From contig JAEDOB010000138.1 in NCBI GenBank assembly GCA_016302225.1, positions 1 through 6,293 on the forward strand: a stretch of 6,293 nucleotides of DNA, in the 5' to 3' direction. The stretch's first letter is position 1, and the number at the start of each line of letters is the position of its first letter. Below, in pieces: positions 1 to 6,093 of the stretch. The translations under genes were made by a program, and so were the position numbers. The notes beneath the pieces are model-generated. The model saw nothing but the letters and a program-made list of their open reading frames with translations. It ran no database searches and was not told where the DNA came from. The stretch comes from Oscillospiraceae bacterium (GTDB lineage: Bacteria; Bacillota; Clostridia; Oscillospirales; Ruminococcaceae).

Positions 1-671
1 GATGCGCACAGGTCGGTGTGGATTCCCTGTTCGGAAACCTTGTTAAGATACTTTTCGATAACTGCATCGGAGATGAACTCGATCATTCCGCTGCCAAGAC
101 CTTCATCAAAGGAGATGACCTTTGCACCGCCGAACATATCAACGGCTTCTATCTTGCCGAGAACTATCTCAGCAGCTTCAAGTGTGAGCTGACAACCGTC
201 GGGACCGTAAACCTTATATCCGTTATACTTAGCGGGGTTATGGCTTGCGGTAATAACGATACCTGCGCTGCAGTTCAGTTCTCTTACAGCAAAGGAAAGC
301 ATAGGCGTAGGCATAAGCTCGGGGTAGATGTAAACCTTTATGCCGTTAGCAGCGAGTACAGAAGCTGCCTGTTTTGCAAACACGTCGGATTTGATACGGC
401 TGTCGTAAGCGATAGCCACTGAGGGCTTGTCAAAAGCCTCCTTAACATAATCCGCAAGACCCTGTGTAGCACGTCTTACGGTGTAAATATTCATACGGTA
501 GCTACCTGCGCCGATAACGCCTCTCAGACCGCCTGTACCGAATTCAAGGTCACGGTAAAATCTGTCCTTAATAGCGTCGGCATCGTCTTTGATAGAATCA
601 AGCTCAGCTTTCAGGTCGGGGTCGTCAACCGCCTTTTCGCACCAGAGGGAATAAAGCTCCATTTCGTTCAT
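1..671 (-). CDS. pgcA: Phospho-sugar mutase (alpha-phosphoglucomutase, PgcA-like), N-terminal part, cut by window edge
   Basis: A cytoplasmic alpha-D-phosphohexomutase, expected to interconvert glucose-1-phosphate and glucose-6-phosphate through a phosphoserine enzyme, linking glycolysis to glycogen and cell-envelope sugar nucleotides. The 223 residues present contain FGTGGLRG (44-51), RMNIYTVRRA (59-68), AYDSR (88-92) and the catalytic loop GIVITASHNPAKYNGYKVYG (137-156) with the phospho-acceptor serine at 143. All align in order with Bacillus PgcA, whose full length is near 580 residues, so domain 1 and the start of domain 2 are visible; the metal-binding DGD loop and phosphate-binding domain 4 lie outside. 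The ATG at 671 is preceded by GAGGTGA (684-678) six bases upstream and by an in-frame TGA, so the start is firm. It has its own promoter and is separated from purL by a terminator. Substrate is inferred: related mutases act on phosphomannose or phosphopentose, so the symbol is by homology only. Confidence 0.93.
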   Translation of the reverse strand, partial: MNEMELYSLWCEKAVDDPDLKAELDSIKDDADAIKDRFYRDLEFGTGGLRGVIGAGSYRMNIYTVRRATQGLADYVKEAFDKPSVAIAYDSRIKSDVFAKQAASVLAANGIKVYIYPELMPTPMLSFAVRELNCSAGIVITASHNPAKYNGYKVYGPDGCQLTLEAAEIVLGKIEAVDMFGGAKVISFDEGLGSGMIEFISDAVIEKYLNKVSEQGIHTDLCA

Positions 672-677
672 AAACAG

Positions 678-684
678 TCACCTC
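678..684 (-). promoter_or_regulatory. Ribosome binding site of the pgcA-like gene
   Basis: The minus strand reads GAGGTGA six bases before the ATG at 671. The TGA inside this site is in frame with the gene and excludes any longer N-terminus. A second in-frame ATG at codon 4 is too far from the site to be preferred. Confidence 0.8.
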
Positions 685-698
685 ATTAATTTTATTCA

Positions 699-711
699 GC
701 GGAAAATCCGC
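699..711 (-). other. Short 5'-leader hairpin of the pgcA-like transcript
   Basis: GCGGA and TCCGC form a perfect five-base-pair stem around a three-base loop. The stem begins about four bases after the predicted transcription start near 715, leaving the ribosome site free. A role in protecting the 5' end or as a small operator is inferred only; the hairpin is too small to be a riboswitch. Confidence 0.4.
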
Positions 712-721
712 ATTCATACAT

Positions 722-749
722 ATTATATCACAAAAAAAGCAAATTGCAA
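722..749 (-). promoter_or_regulatory. Predicted sigma-A promoter of the pgcA-like gene
   Basis: On the minus strand TTGCAA (749-744, four of six matches to TTGACA) is followed after 16 bases by a perfect TATAAT (727-722). The predicted start near 715 gives a leader of about 44 bases. The spacer carries a T7 run. The promoter lies downstream of the purL terminator, so the mutase gene is probably transcribed independently. Confidence 0.7.
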
Positions 750-823
750 AGGGTTTTTCTAACTTTTACAGTTTATACGCAATTTTCTTTTTTTCTAAAT
801 ATTGATTTTGGTCGTATTTACCA

Positions 824-860
824 TAAAAAATGCCCCCGCTTCGCATTTTGAAACAGGGGC
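824..860 (-). terminator. Intrinsic terminator of purL (mtaB-purL operon)
   Basis: The minus-strand transcript can form an eleven-base-pair stem, GCCCCTGTTTC (860-850) with GAAGCGGGGGC (842-832), around a seven-base loop, followed by an A and six U (831-825). It begins 19 bases after the purL stop codon. Two of the pairs are G-U wobbles that exist only in the minus-strand RNA; the opposite strand would have C-A mismatches there, and a poly-A rather than poly-U tail would not occur in the right place. The orientation is therefore clear. Confidence 0.9.
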
Positions 861-879
861 AGAGGTTTTGAATGATTTA

Positions 880-3800
880 TCAGCTGAAATACTTAACTCC
901 GCTTTCAAAGATCTTCTGATCCTTTTCGCCGGGAACGTTCTTGCATACGTCTATGCCGATACGCTCGGAGTGTCCCATCTTACCGAGAACACGTCCGTCG
1001 GGAGATGTAATGCCCTCGATAGCCTCCATGGAGGTGTTGGGGTTGAAGCGAATGTCAAGGGTAGGTTCGCCGTTCATATCAACGTACTGAGTTGCTATCT
1101 GACCGTTTGCGGCAAGCTTTTCGATAAGCTCGGGAGATGCAACGAAGCGTCCCTCGCCGTGGGAGATGGCAATTCTGTGAATGTCGCCCGTTTCACAGCC
1201 TGCCAGCCAAGGAGATTTCACGGAGGAAATTCTTGTGTTTACCATCATAGACTGATGTCTGCCGATAGTGTTGAAGGTCAGCGTGGGGGAATCGTCTGTC
1301 ATATCAACGATCCTTCCGTAGGGGACAAGACCAAGCTTGATAAGCGCCTGGAAGCCGTTGCAGATACCCAGCATCAGACCATCTCTGTTATCCAGCAGGT
1401 CGTGAACAGCGTCCTTGATACGGGGGTTGCGGAAGAATGCTGTGATGAACTTACCGGAACCGTCAGGCTCATCACCGCCCGAGAAGCCGCCGGGTATCAT
1501 GATTATCTGAGAATTTCTGATAGCCTTTTCAACGTAGCTTACGCTGTCTTCAAGAGCAGAAGCGGACAGATTTTTGATAACTGCCACGTCTGCAACAGCA
1601 CCCGCACGCTCAAACACTCTTGCGGTGTCGTATTCGCAGTTTGTTCCGGGGAATACGGGGATAAGAACTCTGGGCTTAGCCACCTTGACGGAAGAGGTTT
1701 TCTTTTCCGCATACTCATAGGTGAACTTCTTGGCATCGGTCTTGCCGACGTTGATGTTGCAGGGGAATACGGGTTCAAGGCGATCCTCCCAAGAGGACTG
1801 AGCCTTGTTCATATCAACAACATAGTCGATGCAGTCGATAACGTAGCTGTCGATAGTTTCGCCTATGACCTGTTCAACGGTGAAGGGATCGCCGTTCAGC
1901 TCAATAACGAAGGAGCCGTAGTTGGAATAGAACAGCTTGCTGTCGTCCAGCTTCTTGTCAAAGCGGAAACCGATCTTGTTTCCGAGGGACATCTTTGCAA
2001 CTGCCTCGGCAACGCCGCCGAAGCCTACTGCCCAAACGGAAACAGCCTGTCCGTCGGTAATGAGCTTTTCCACCTTTTCAAAGCAGCTTCTGATACTGGA
2101 GAATACGGGCAGCTTGTTTTCGTCATATTCGGGGGTGATAAGAATTACCTTGTTGCCCGCCTTCTTGAATTCGCCCGACATTACTCTCTTTGAGGACGCT
2201 GTGGAAACCGCAAAGGAAACGAGAGTTGCGGGAACGTCTATATTTTCAAATGTACCCGACATGGAGTCCTTGCCGCCGATAGCACCGCAGCCAAGCTCCA
2301 GCTGTGCCTTGAATGCGCCGAGAAGTGCGGCAAAGGGCTTGCCCCAGCGTGAGGGATTGTTCTGAGTTCTTTCAAAGTATTCCTGGAATGTGAGCCAGCA
2401 GTTTTTGTAGCTGCCGCCTGCCGCAACAACCTTTGCGATAGACTCGATAACTGCCGCAATTGCTCCGTGATAGGGGCTTCTGTCGGACAGATAGGGGTTA
2501 AAGCCCCAGCCCATGATAGAGCAGGTGGTTGTTTCGCCCTTGAGGACGGGTATCTTTGCAGCCATAGCCTGAGTGGGTGTAAGCTGATATTTTCCCGCAT
2601 AAGGCATAAGCACCGTGCCTGCGCCGATAGTGGAGTCGAAACGTTCAACAAGTCCCTTCTGAGAGCATACATTCAGGTTGGACATAAGTGTGTACCAGCT
2701 GTCCTCACAGTCGGTGTAGGAGCGGAGCTGAGTTGTTGCGGGGAGCTGCACCATAACATCTGTGTGCTTCTCTGCGCCGTTGGAGTTGAGGAATTCTCTG
2801 GAAAGGTCTACGATGACCTTGCCGTTCCACTGCATTTTAAGTCTGGGTTCTGCGGCTGCAACTGCAACGATCGTTGCTTCGAGGTTTTCCTTGCCTGCCG
2901 CTTCAATGAATTTATCTGCGTTTTCGGGAGCAACCACAACAGCCATACGCTCCTGAGATTCGGAAATAGCAAGCTCTGTGCCGTCCAGACCGTCGTATTT
3001 CTTGGGTACCTTATTCAGGTCGATAACAAGACCGTCCGTAAGCTCGCCGATAGCAACGGAAACGCCGCCTGCGCCGAAGTCGTTGCAGCGTTTTATCATC
3101 TTTGTGACCTCGGGATTTCTGAACAGCCTTTGCAGCTTTCTTTCCTCGGGGGCGTTACCCTTCTGGACTTCTGCACCGCAATGCTCCAGAGATGCCATTG
3201 TGTGGGATTTGGAGGAGCCTGTTGCACCGCCGCAGCCGTCACGTCCCGTACGTCCGCCCAGAAGAATGATAATATCACCGGGCTTGGGAACCTCTCTTAC
3301 AACATTTTCGGCGGGAGCAGCACCTACAACTGCACCTATCTCAAGACGCTTTGCAACATATCCGGGGTGATAAACCTCGGAAACGTGACCTGTTGCCAGA
3401 CCTATCTGATTTCCGTAGGAGCTGTAACCGTTAGCCGCACCGACAGTTATCTTTCTCTGAGGCAGCTTGCCCTTTATGGTGTCCTCAACGGGAACAAGGG
3501 GATTTGCCGCACCTGTTACACGCATTGCCTGATAAACGTAGGAACGTCCCGACAGCGGGTCACGGATAGCACCGCCAAGGCAGGTAGCGGCGCCGCCGAA
3601 GGGCTCAATCTCGGTGGGGTGGTTGTGGGTTTCGTTCTTGAACATCAGCAGCCAGTCCTGAAGCTCTCCGTCAACGTCAACCTTTATCTTTACTGAGCAG
3701 GCGTTTATCTCCTCGGACTCGTCAAGATCCTTGAGAACGCCGTCCTTTTTCAGCTTCTTTGCGGCAAGTGTTGCAATATCCATAAGGGTAACGGGCTTGT

Positions 3801-4587
3801 CGCTTCTGCCCATTTCATTGCGGATATTGATGTATTCTTCATAGGTTTTCTGAATGTAATCGGCATTGAAATCTGCGTTGTCGATAATGGTGGAGAAGGT
3901 GGTATGACGGCAGTGGTCGGACCAATAGGTGTCGATCATTCTTATCTCGGTGATAGTCGGGTCACGCTTCTCTGTATCTCTGAAATATGACTGACAGAAC
4001 TTAATGTCGTCAAGGTCCATTGCCAGACCGAATTTCTCTACAAATTCAGCCAGCTGACGTTCATCAAGCTTAGTGAAATCGGTAAGTGTGGCAACGCTTT
4101 CGGGAATGTCATATTTTACGGAAAGAGTGTCAGCCTTTTCAAGGGACGCTTCACGGCTCTCAACGGGGTTGATGATGTACGCCTTGATGCGGGCAAAATC
4201 CTCGTCGGAAACGTTTCCCTTAATAATGTAGATCCTTGCATTTCTGATAACGGAACGCTCGCCCTGAGTTAAGATCTGGATACACTGGGAGCAGGAGTCC
4301 GCACGCTGGTCAAACTGTCCGGGAAGATACTCGACTGCGAATACACGCTCGTCCTCAGCAGTTTCGGGCAGCTCGGAATACACTCTGTCAACGGCAGGCT
4401 CGGAAAAAACTGTGGGTACTGCAAAGCGGAAATCCTCCTCGGAAAGCTTCTCCGCATCGTACCTGTTCAGAATGCGAACGCTTTCGACACCCTCAACTCT
4501 GAGGGCTGTTTTCAGGTCGTTCAGACAGGACTTTGCTTCAACGGCAAACTCGGGCTTCTTTTCCACATAAATACGAAATACTGGCAT
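880..4587 (-). CDS. purL: Phosphoribosylformylglycinamidine synthase, single-chain (FGAM synthetase plus glutaminase)
   Basis: Fourth step of de novo purine synthesis in the cytoplasm: FGAR, ATP and glutamine give FGAM, ADP, phosphate and glutamate. The 1235-residue chain is the large fused form that needs no separate PurS or PurQ. Order: PurS-like N-terminal domain (about 1-150); linker (about 170-220) leading to DTYWSDHCRHTTFSTI (219-234); first synthetase half with FKNETHNHPTEIEPFGGAA (316-334) and glycine-rich GGRTGRDGCGGATGSS (444-459); second half with GGKDSMSGTF (771-780); class I glutaminase from about 970, with FPGTNCEYDTARVFERAG, the nucleophile elbow MLGICNGFQ (Cys1076) and GHSER (His1206, Glu1208) completing the triad by analogy with Salmonella PurL. 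The chain is somewhat shorter than enterobacterial PurL (near 1295), as in the clostridial subfamily. No frameshift and all key residues present. ATG at 4587 has AAGGAG nine bases upstream. Cotranscribed with mtaB, ending at the terminator at 824-860. No other pur gene lies next to it. Confidence 0.98.
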   Translation of the reverse strand: MPVFRIYVEKKPEFAVEAKSCLNDLKTALRVEGVESVRILNRYDAEKLSEEDFRFAVPTVFSEPAVDRVYSELPETAEDERVFAVEYLPGQFDQRADSCSQCIQILTQGERSVIRNARIYIIKGNVSDEDFARIKAYIINPVESREASLEKADTLSVKYDIPESVATLTDFTKLDERQLAEFVEKFGLAMDLDDIKFCQSYFRDTEKRDPTITEIRMIDTYWSDHCRHTTFSTIIDNADFNADYIQKTYEEYINIRNEMGRSDKPVTLMDIATLAAKKLKKDGVLKDLDESEEINACSVKIKVDVDGELQDWLLMFKNETHNHPTEIEPFGGAATCLGGAIRDPLSGRSYVYQAMRVTGAANPLVPVEDTIKGKLPQRKITVGAANGYSSYGNQIGLATGHVSEVYHPGYVAKRLEIGAVVGAAPAENVVREVPKPGDIIILLGGRTGRDGCGGATGSSKSHTMASLEHCGAEVQKGNAPEERKLQRLFRNPEVTKMIKRCNDFGAGGVSVAIGELTDGLVIDLNKVPKKYDGLDGTELAISESQERMAVVVAPENADKFIEAAGKENLEATIVAVAAAEPRLKMQWNGKVIVDLSREFLNSNGAEKHTDVMVQLPATTQLRSYTDCEDSWYTLMSNLNVCSQKGLVERFDSTIGAGTVLMPYAGKYQLTPTQAMAAKIPVLKGETTTCSIMGWGFNPYLSDRSPYHGAIAAVIESIAKVVAAGGSYKNCWLTFQEYFERTQNNPSRWGKPFAALLGAFKAQLELGCGAIGGKDSMSGTFENIDVPATLVSFAVSTASSKRVMSGEFKKAGNKVILITPEYDENKLPVFSSIRSCFEKVEKLITDGQAVSVWAVGFGGVAEAVAKMSLGNKIGFRFDKKLDDSKLFYSNYGSFVIELNGDPFTVEQVIGETIDSYVIDCIDYVVDMNKAQSSWEDRLEPVFPCNINVGKTDAKKFTYEYAEKKTSSVKVAKPRVLIPVFPGTNCEYDTARVFERAGAVADVAVIKNLSASALEDSVSYVEKAIRNSQIIMIPGGFSGGDEPDGSGKFITAFFRNPRIKDAVHDLLDNRDGLMLGICNGFQALIKLGLVPYGRIVDMTDDSPTLTFNTIGRHQSMMVNTRISSVKSPWLAGCETGDIHRIAISHGEGRFVASPELIEKLAANGQIATQYVDMNGEPTLDIRFNPNTSMEAIEGITSPDGRVLGKMGHSERIGIDVCKNVPGEKDQKIFESGVKYFS

Positions 4588-4596
4588 ATAATTTCG

Positions 4597-4602
4597 CTCC
4601 TT
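4597..4602 (-). promoter_or_regulatory. Ribosome binding site of purL, overlapping the mtaB stop codon
   Basis: The minus strand reads TAAGGAGCG, where TAA (4603-4601) is the mtaB stop and AAGGAG (4602-4597) is the purL Shine-Dalgarno sequence, nine bases before the purL ATG. Ribosomes finishing mtaB therefore stop on top of the purL initiation site, which suggests translational coupling. Confidence 0.8.
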
Positions 4603-5908
4603 AAATATTTTCTATGACCCTGCCGATGGCATGATCATTTTCTATCCCTTCTATTTTAACATATAAAATTTGTTTTCGCAAACTTTTTGATGAATTTTCT
4701 CTAAAAATTTTTACTAAAGTCTGATTTGGGGTATGCCCTTGATGAAAATTTACAGATTTTTCTTTTTCGAATAATACAGGGTAAATTTTTCCGACTTGTT
4801 TTTCCAGAAATTTTATTTTAGATTGACCGATTATTTTTGACATTTCGGCAGCACGACGGTTTTTTATTTCCTCGGAAATCTGATTTGGCATTTCGGCAGC
4901 CTTTGTTCCGCTTCTTTGAGAATAGGGAAAGATGTGTCCGTCCGCAAATCCAATTTTTCGTACAAATTCCAGAGATTCGGCGAAATCCTCCTCCGTTTCT
5001 CCGGGAAATCCCGTCATAATGTCGGTGGTCAGCGAACAGTCGGGGAATGCCGCCCGCAGCTTTTCGGCAAGCTCAAAATATTCCGCCGAGGTGTAGTGCC
5101 TGTTCATAGCGTTAAGCGTCCTGTCGCAGCCGCTTTGAAGAGAAATGTGAAACTGCGGACAGAATTTCGGAATTGCGGCAAACCGTTTGATGTCATCATC
5201 GGTGATAAGCTCGGGTTCAAGAGAGCCCAGGCGGACACGCTCGATGCCGTCAATGCTGCCCACAAGCTCCGCAGCGTCCGCAAGCCGCAGACCCATCTCC
5301 GCACCATAAAAGGAGAGATTTATCCCCACAAGGACTATCTCCTTATATCCCGACGCCGCCAGGGCTTCCACTTCCGCACGCAGCACATCAAGGGGCTTTG
5401 AGCGTATATGTCCCCGTGAATAGGGAATAATACAATAGGTGCAGTATCTGTCGCAGCCGTCCTGTATCTTCACAAAGGCACGGGTGTGCCCGTGAAATTC
5501 CGTGTTTGCGGCATTTTCAAAGGTATCTCCGACCTTGTGGGGTATAACGGAAACTGTTTTTGAACGGTTTTCAAGAAATTCTGTAATAAGCTCGGGTATC
5601 CTGCTTCTGTCTTTAGTCCCGCAAATAATGTCTGCCTCGGACAATTCCGACGCCTTTTCGGGAAACGCCTGTGGGAAACAGCCTGTCAGCAGGATAATGC
5701 TTTCGGGATATTCCCGCCGAAGCCGACGCATAAGCTTCAGCCACTTCTTATCTCCCGAATGAGTGACGGTGCAGCTGTTTATAACGAACAGCTCCGCTTC
5801 ATTTTCCGAAGAACAGGGAGTGTGTCCCGCAGCGGCAAGCGTTTGACGTATGCTTTCGGTTTCATATTGATTGACCTTGCAGCCAAAGGTGAAAAAGTAA
5901 ATGTTCAT
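4601..5908 (-). CDS. mtaB: tRNA (N6-threonylcarbamoyladenosine(37)-C2)-methylthiotransferase MtaB
   Basis: Radical SAM enzyme that turns t6A37 into ms2t6A in tRNAs reading ANN codons, stabilising codon-anticodon pairing. The 435-residue length is normal. The N-terminal UPF0004 domain carries FTFGCKVNQYETESI with Cys10, then Cys46 (NSCTVTH) and Cys77 (TGCFPQ), ligands of the auxiliary 4Fe-4S cluster. The radical SAM core has QDGCDRYCTYCIIPYSRG with Cys152, Cys156 and Cys159, followed by LVGINLSFYG, HISLQSGCDRTLNAMNRHYT and TDIMTGFPGETEEDF. A TRAM-like C-terminal region (about 372-435) includes QGHTPNQTLVKI. The GCKVNQYET form and the HTPN tail fit MtaB better than MiaB or RimO; MiaB usually has a longer N-terminus. 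ATG at 5908 has AAAGGA (5924-5919) ten bases upstream. First gene of the probable mtaB-purL operon. The last quarter is strikingly AT-rich: 4621-4860 counts 73 G+C in 240 (30%), against 41 in 60 for 5221-5280. Confidence 0.94.
   Translation of the reverse strand: MNIYFFTFGCKVNQYETESIRQTLAAAGHTPCSSENEAELFVINSCTVTHSGDKKWLKLMRRLRREYPESIILLTGCFPQAFPEKASELSEADIICGTKDRSRIPELITEFLENRSKTVSVIPHKVGDTFENAANTEFHGHTRAFVKIQDGCDRYCTYCIIPYSRGHIRSKPLDVLRAEVEALAASGYKEIVLVGINLSFYGAEMGLRLADAAELVGSIDGIERVRLGSLEPELITDDDIKRFAAIPKFCPQFHISLQSGCDRTLNAMNRHYTSAEYFELAEKLRAAFPDCSLTTDIMTGFPGETEEDFAESLEFVRKIGFADGHIFPYSQRSGTKAAEMPNQISEEIKNRRAAEMSKIIGQSKIKFLEKQVGKIYPVLFEKEKSVNFHQGHTPNQTLVKIFRENSSKSLRKQILYVKIEGIENDHAIGRVIENI
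4653..4681 (-). promoter_or_regulatory. Candidate internal promoter for purL inside the mtaB tail
   Basis: On the minus strand TTGCGA (4681-4676, four of six) is followed after exactly 17 bases by TAAAAT (4658-4653, five of six), preceded by TG in the extended -10 position. Transcription would start near 4646, about 59 bases before the purL ATG. The surrounding DNA is about 30% GC, where chance matches are common, so this is tentative. If real, purL could be made independently of mtaB. Confidence 0.35.
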
Positions 5909-5944
5909 AAAATTATTATCCTTTAATTGTGCAATCTGCCAATT

Positions 5945-5966
5945 GACGGGATTTTACCTTCCCGTC
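5945..5966 (-). other. 5'-leader hairpin of the mtaB-purL transcript
   Basis: GACGGGA (5966-5960) and TCCCGTC (5951-5945) form a perfect seven-base-pair stem around an eight-base loop, AGGTAAAA. It starts about four bases after the predicted transcription start near 5970 and ends about 20 bases before the mtaB ribosome site. No U-run follows, so it is not a terminator, and the leader of about 61 bases is too short for a purine riboswitch. A role in mRNA stability or protein binding is possible. Confidence 0.5.
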
Positions 5967-5976
5967 CGCTTATTAC

Positions 5977-6005
5977 ATTATACAATAAAAAAATTTTTTT
6001 TGCAA
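5977..6005 (-). promoter_or_regulatory. Predicted sigma-A promoter of mtaB-purL
   Basis: On the minus strand TTGCAA (6005-6000) is followed after 17 bases by a perfect TATAAT (5982-5977), giving a start near 5970 and a leader of about 61 bases. The -35 box is identical to that of the pgcA-like promoter. The spacer contains a run of seven A and eight T (5987-6001 on the plus strand), which should bend the DNA. Confidence 0.7.
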
Positions 6006-6011
6006 TATCTA

Positions 6012-6040
6012 TTGACTTAATCGAAATTAGTTGGTATTAT
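6012..6040 (+). promoter_or_regulatory. Predicted strong sigma-A promoter of the HPr-like gene
   Basis: TTGACT (6012-6017, five of six) is separated by exactly 17 bases from TATTAT (6035-6040, five of six), with TGG at 6032-6034 forming an extended -10. Transcription should start near 6047, with a leader of about 47 bases. It points away from the mtaB promoter, the two -35 boxes being six bases apart. This is the strongest promoter in the window, and the gene also has the strongest ribosome site. Confidence 0.8.
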
Positions 6041-6047
6041 ATAAGTG

Positions 6048-6059
6048 TACCGAAAGGTA
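6048..6059 (+). other. Small GAAA-tetraloop hairpin at the 5' end of the HPr-like transcript
   Basis: TACC and GGTA can pair as a four-base-pair stem closed by a GAAA loop, a GNRA tetraloop. It begins one base after the predicted transcription start. The stem is short and may be chance; its right arm overlaps the AAGGTAAA arm of the inverted repeat. Confidence 0.3.
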
Positions 6060-6079
6060 AATTAGACGTTTTTTAACGC

Positions 6080-6085
6080 AGGAGG
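6080..6085 (+). promoter_or_regulatory. Ribosome binding site of the HPr-like gene
   Basis: AGGAGG, a near-perfect anti-16S match, ends eight bases before the ATG at 6094. Another ATG at 6087 is in a different frame and only one base from this site, so it is not a usable start. Confidence 0.85.
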
Positions 6086-6093
6086 TATGTTTT

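Larger units (their letters stand above)
5953..6061. repeat. Inverted repeat flanking the divergent promoters, possible paired operator
   Basis: TTTACCTT at 5953-5960 is the exact reverse complement of AAGGTAAA at 6054-6061, and the flanking bases match partly. The two arms are centred on about 6007, almost the same point as the centre between the two -35 boxes (about 6008). Relative to the predicted start sites the arms sit near +10 to +17 of mtaB and +7 to +14 of the HPr-like gene. An eight-base match can arise by chance; the symmetry is the reason for listing it. Confidence 0.35.

Noticed and set aside
18..422. Open frame of 134 codons on the plus strand at the left edge
   Set aside because: Antisense to the conserved mutase domain including the TASHNP catalytic loop; no ribosome site and no family resemblance.
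802..2193. Long open frame of 463 codons on the plus strand
   Set aside because: It lies antisense to the glutaminase half of purL and overlaps the terminator at its start. Its sequence is low in meaning (rich in Cys, His, Ser, Gly, Asn) and has no family motif, as expected when the sense strand avoids codons that give antisense stops.
2467..3696. Long open frame of 409 codons on the plus strand
   Set aside because: Antisense to the purL synthetase core, with very high Cys and Val content and no recognisable domain or good ribosome site. It is a shadow of purL.
4916..5401. Open frame of 161 codons on the plus strand
   Set aside because: Antisense to the conserved radical SAM core of mtaB, without supporting signals.
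5945..5966. Terminator or attenuator in front of mtaB
   Set aside because: The stem is perfect but no U-run follows it on the minus strand, and no competing structure is evident.
5909..6093. PurBox or purine riboswitch controlling purL
   Set aside because: The intergenic region has a CCGAA at 6050-6054, but the surrounding bases do not fit the PurR box and no properly spaced partner exists. The mtaB leader of about 61 bases is too short and lacks the conserved three-way-junction core of purine riboswitches.
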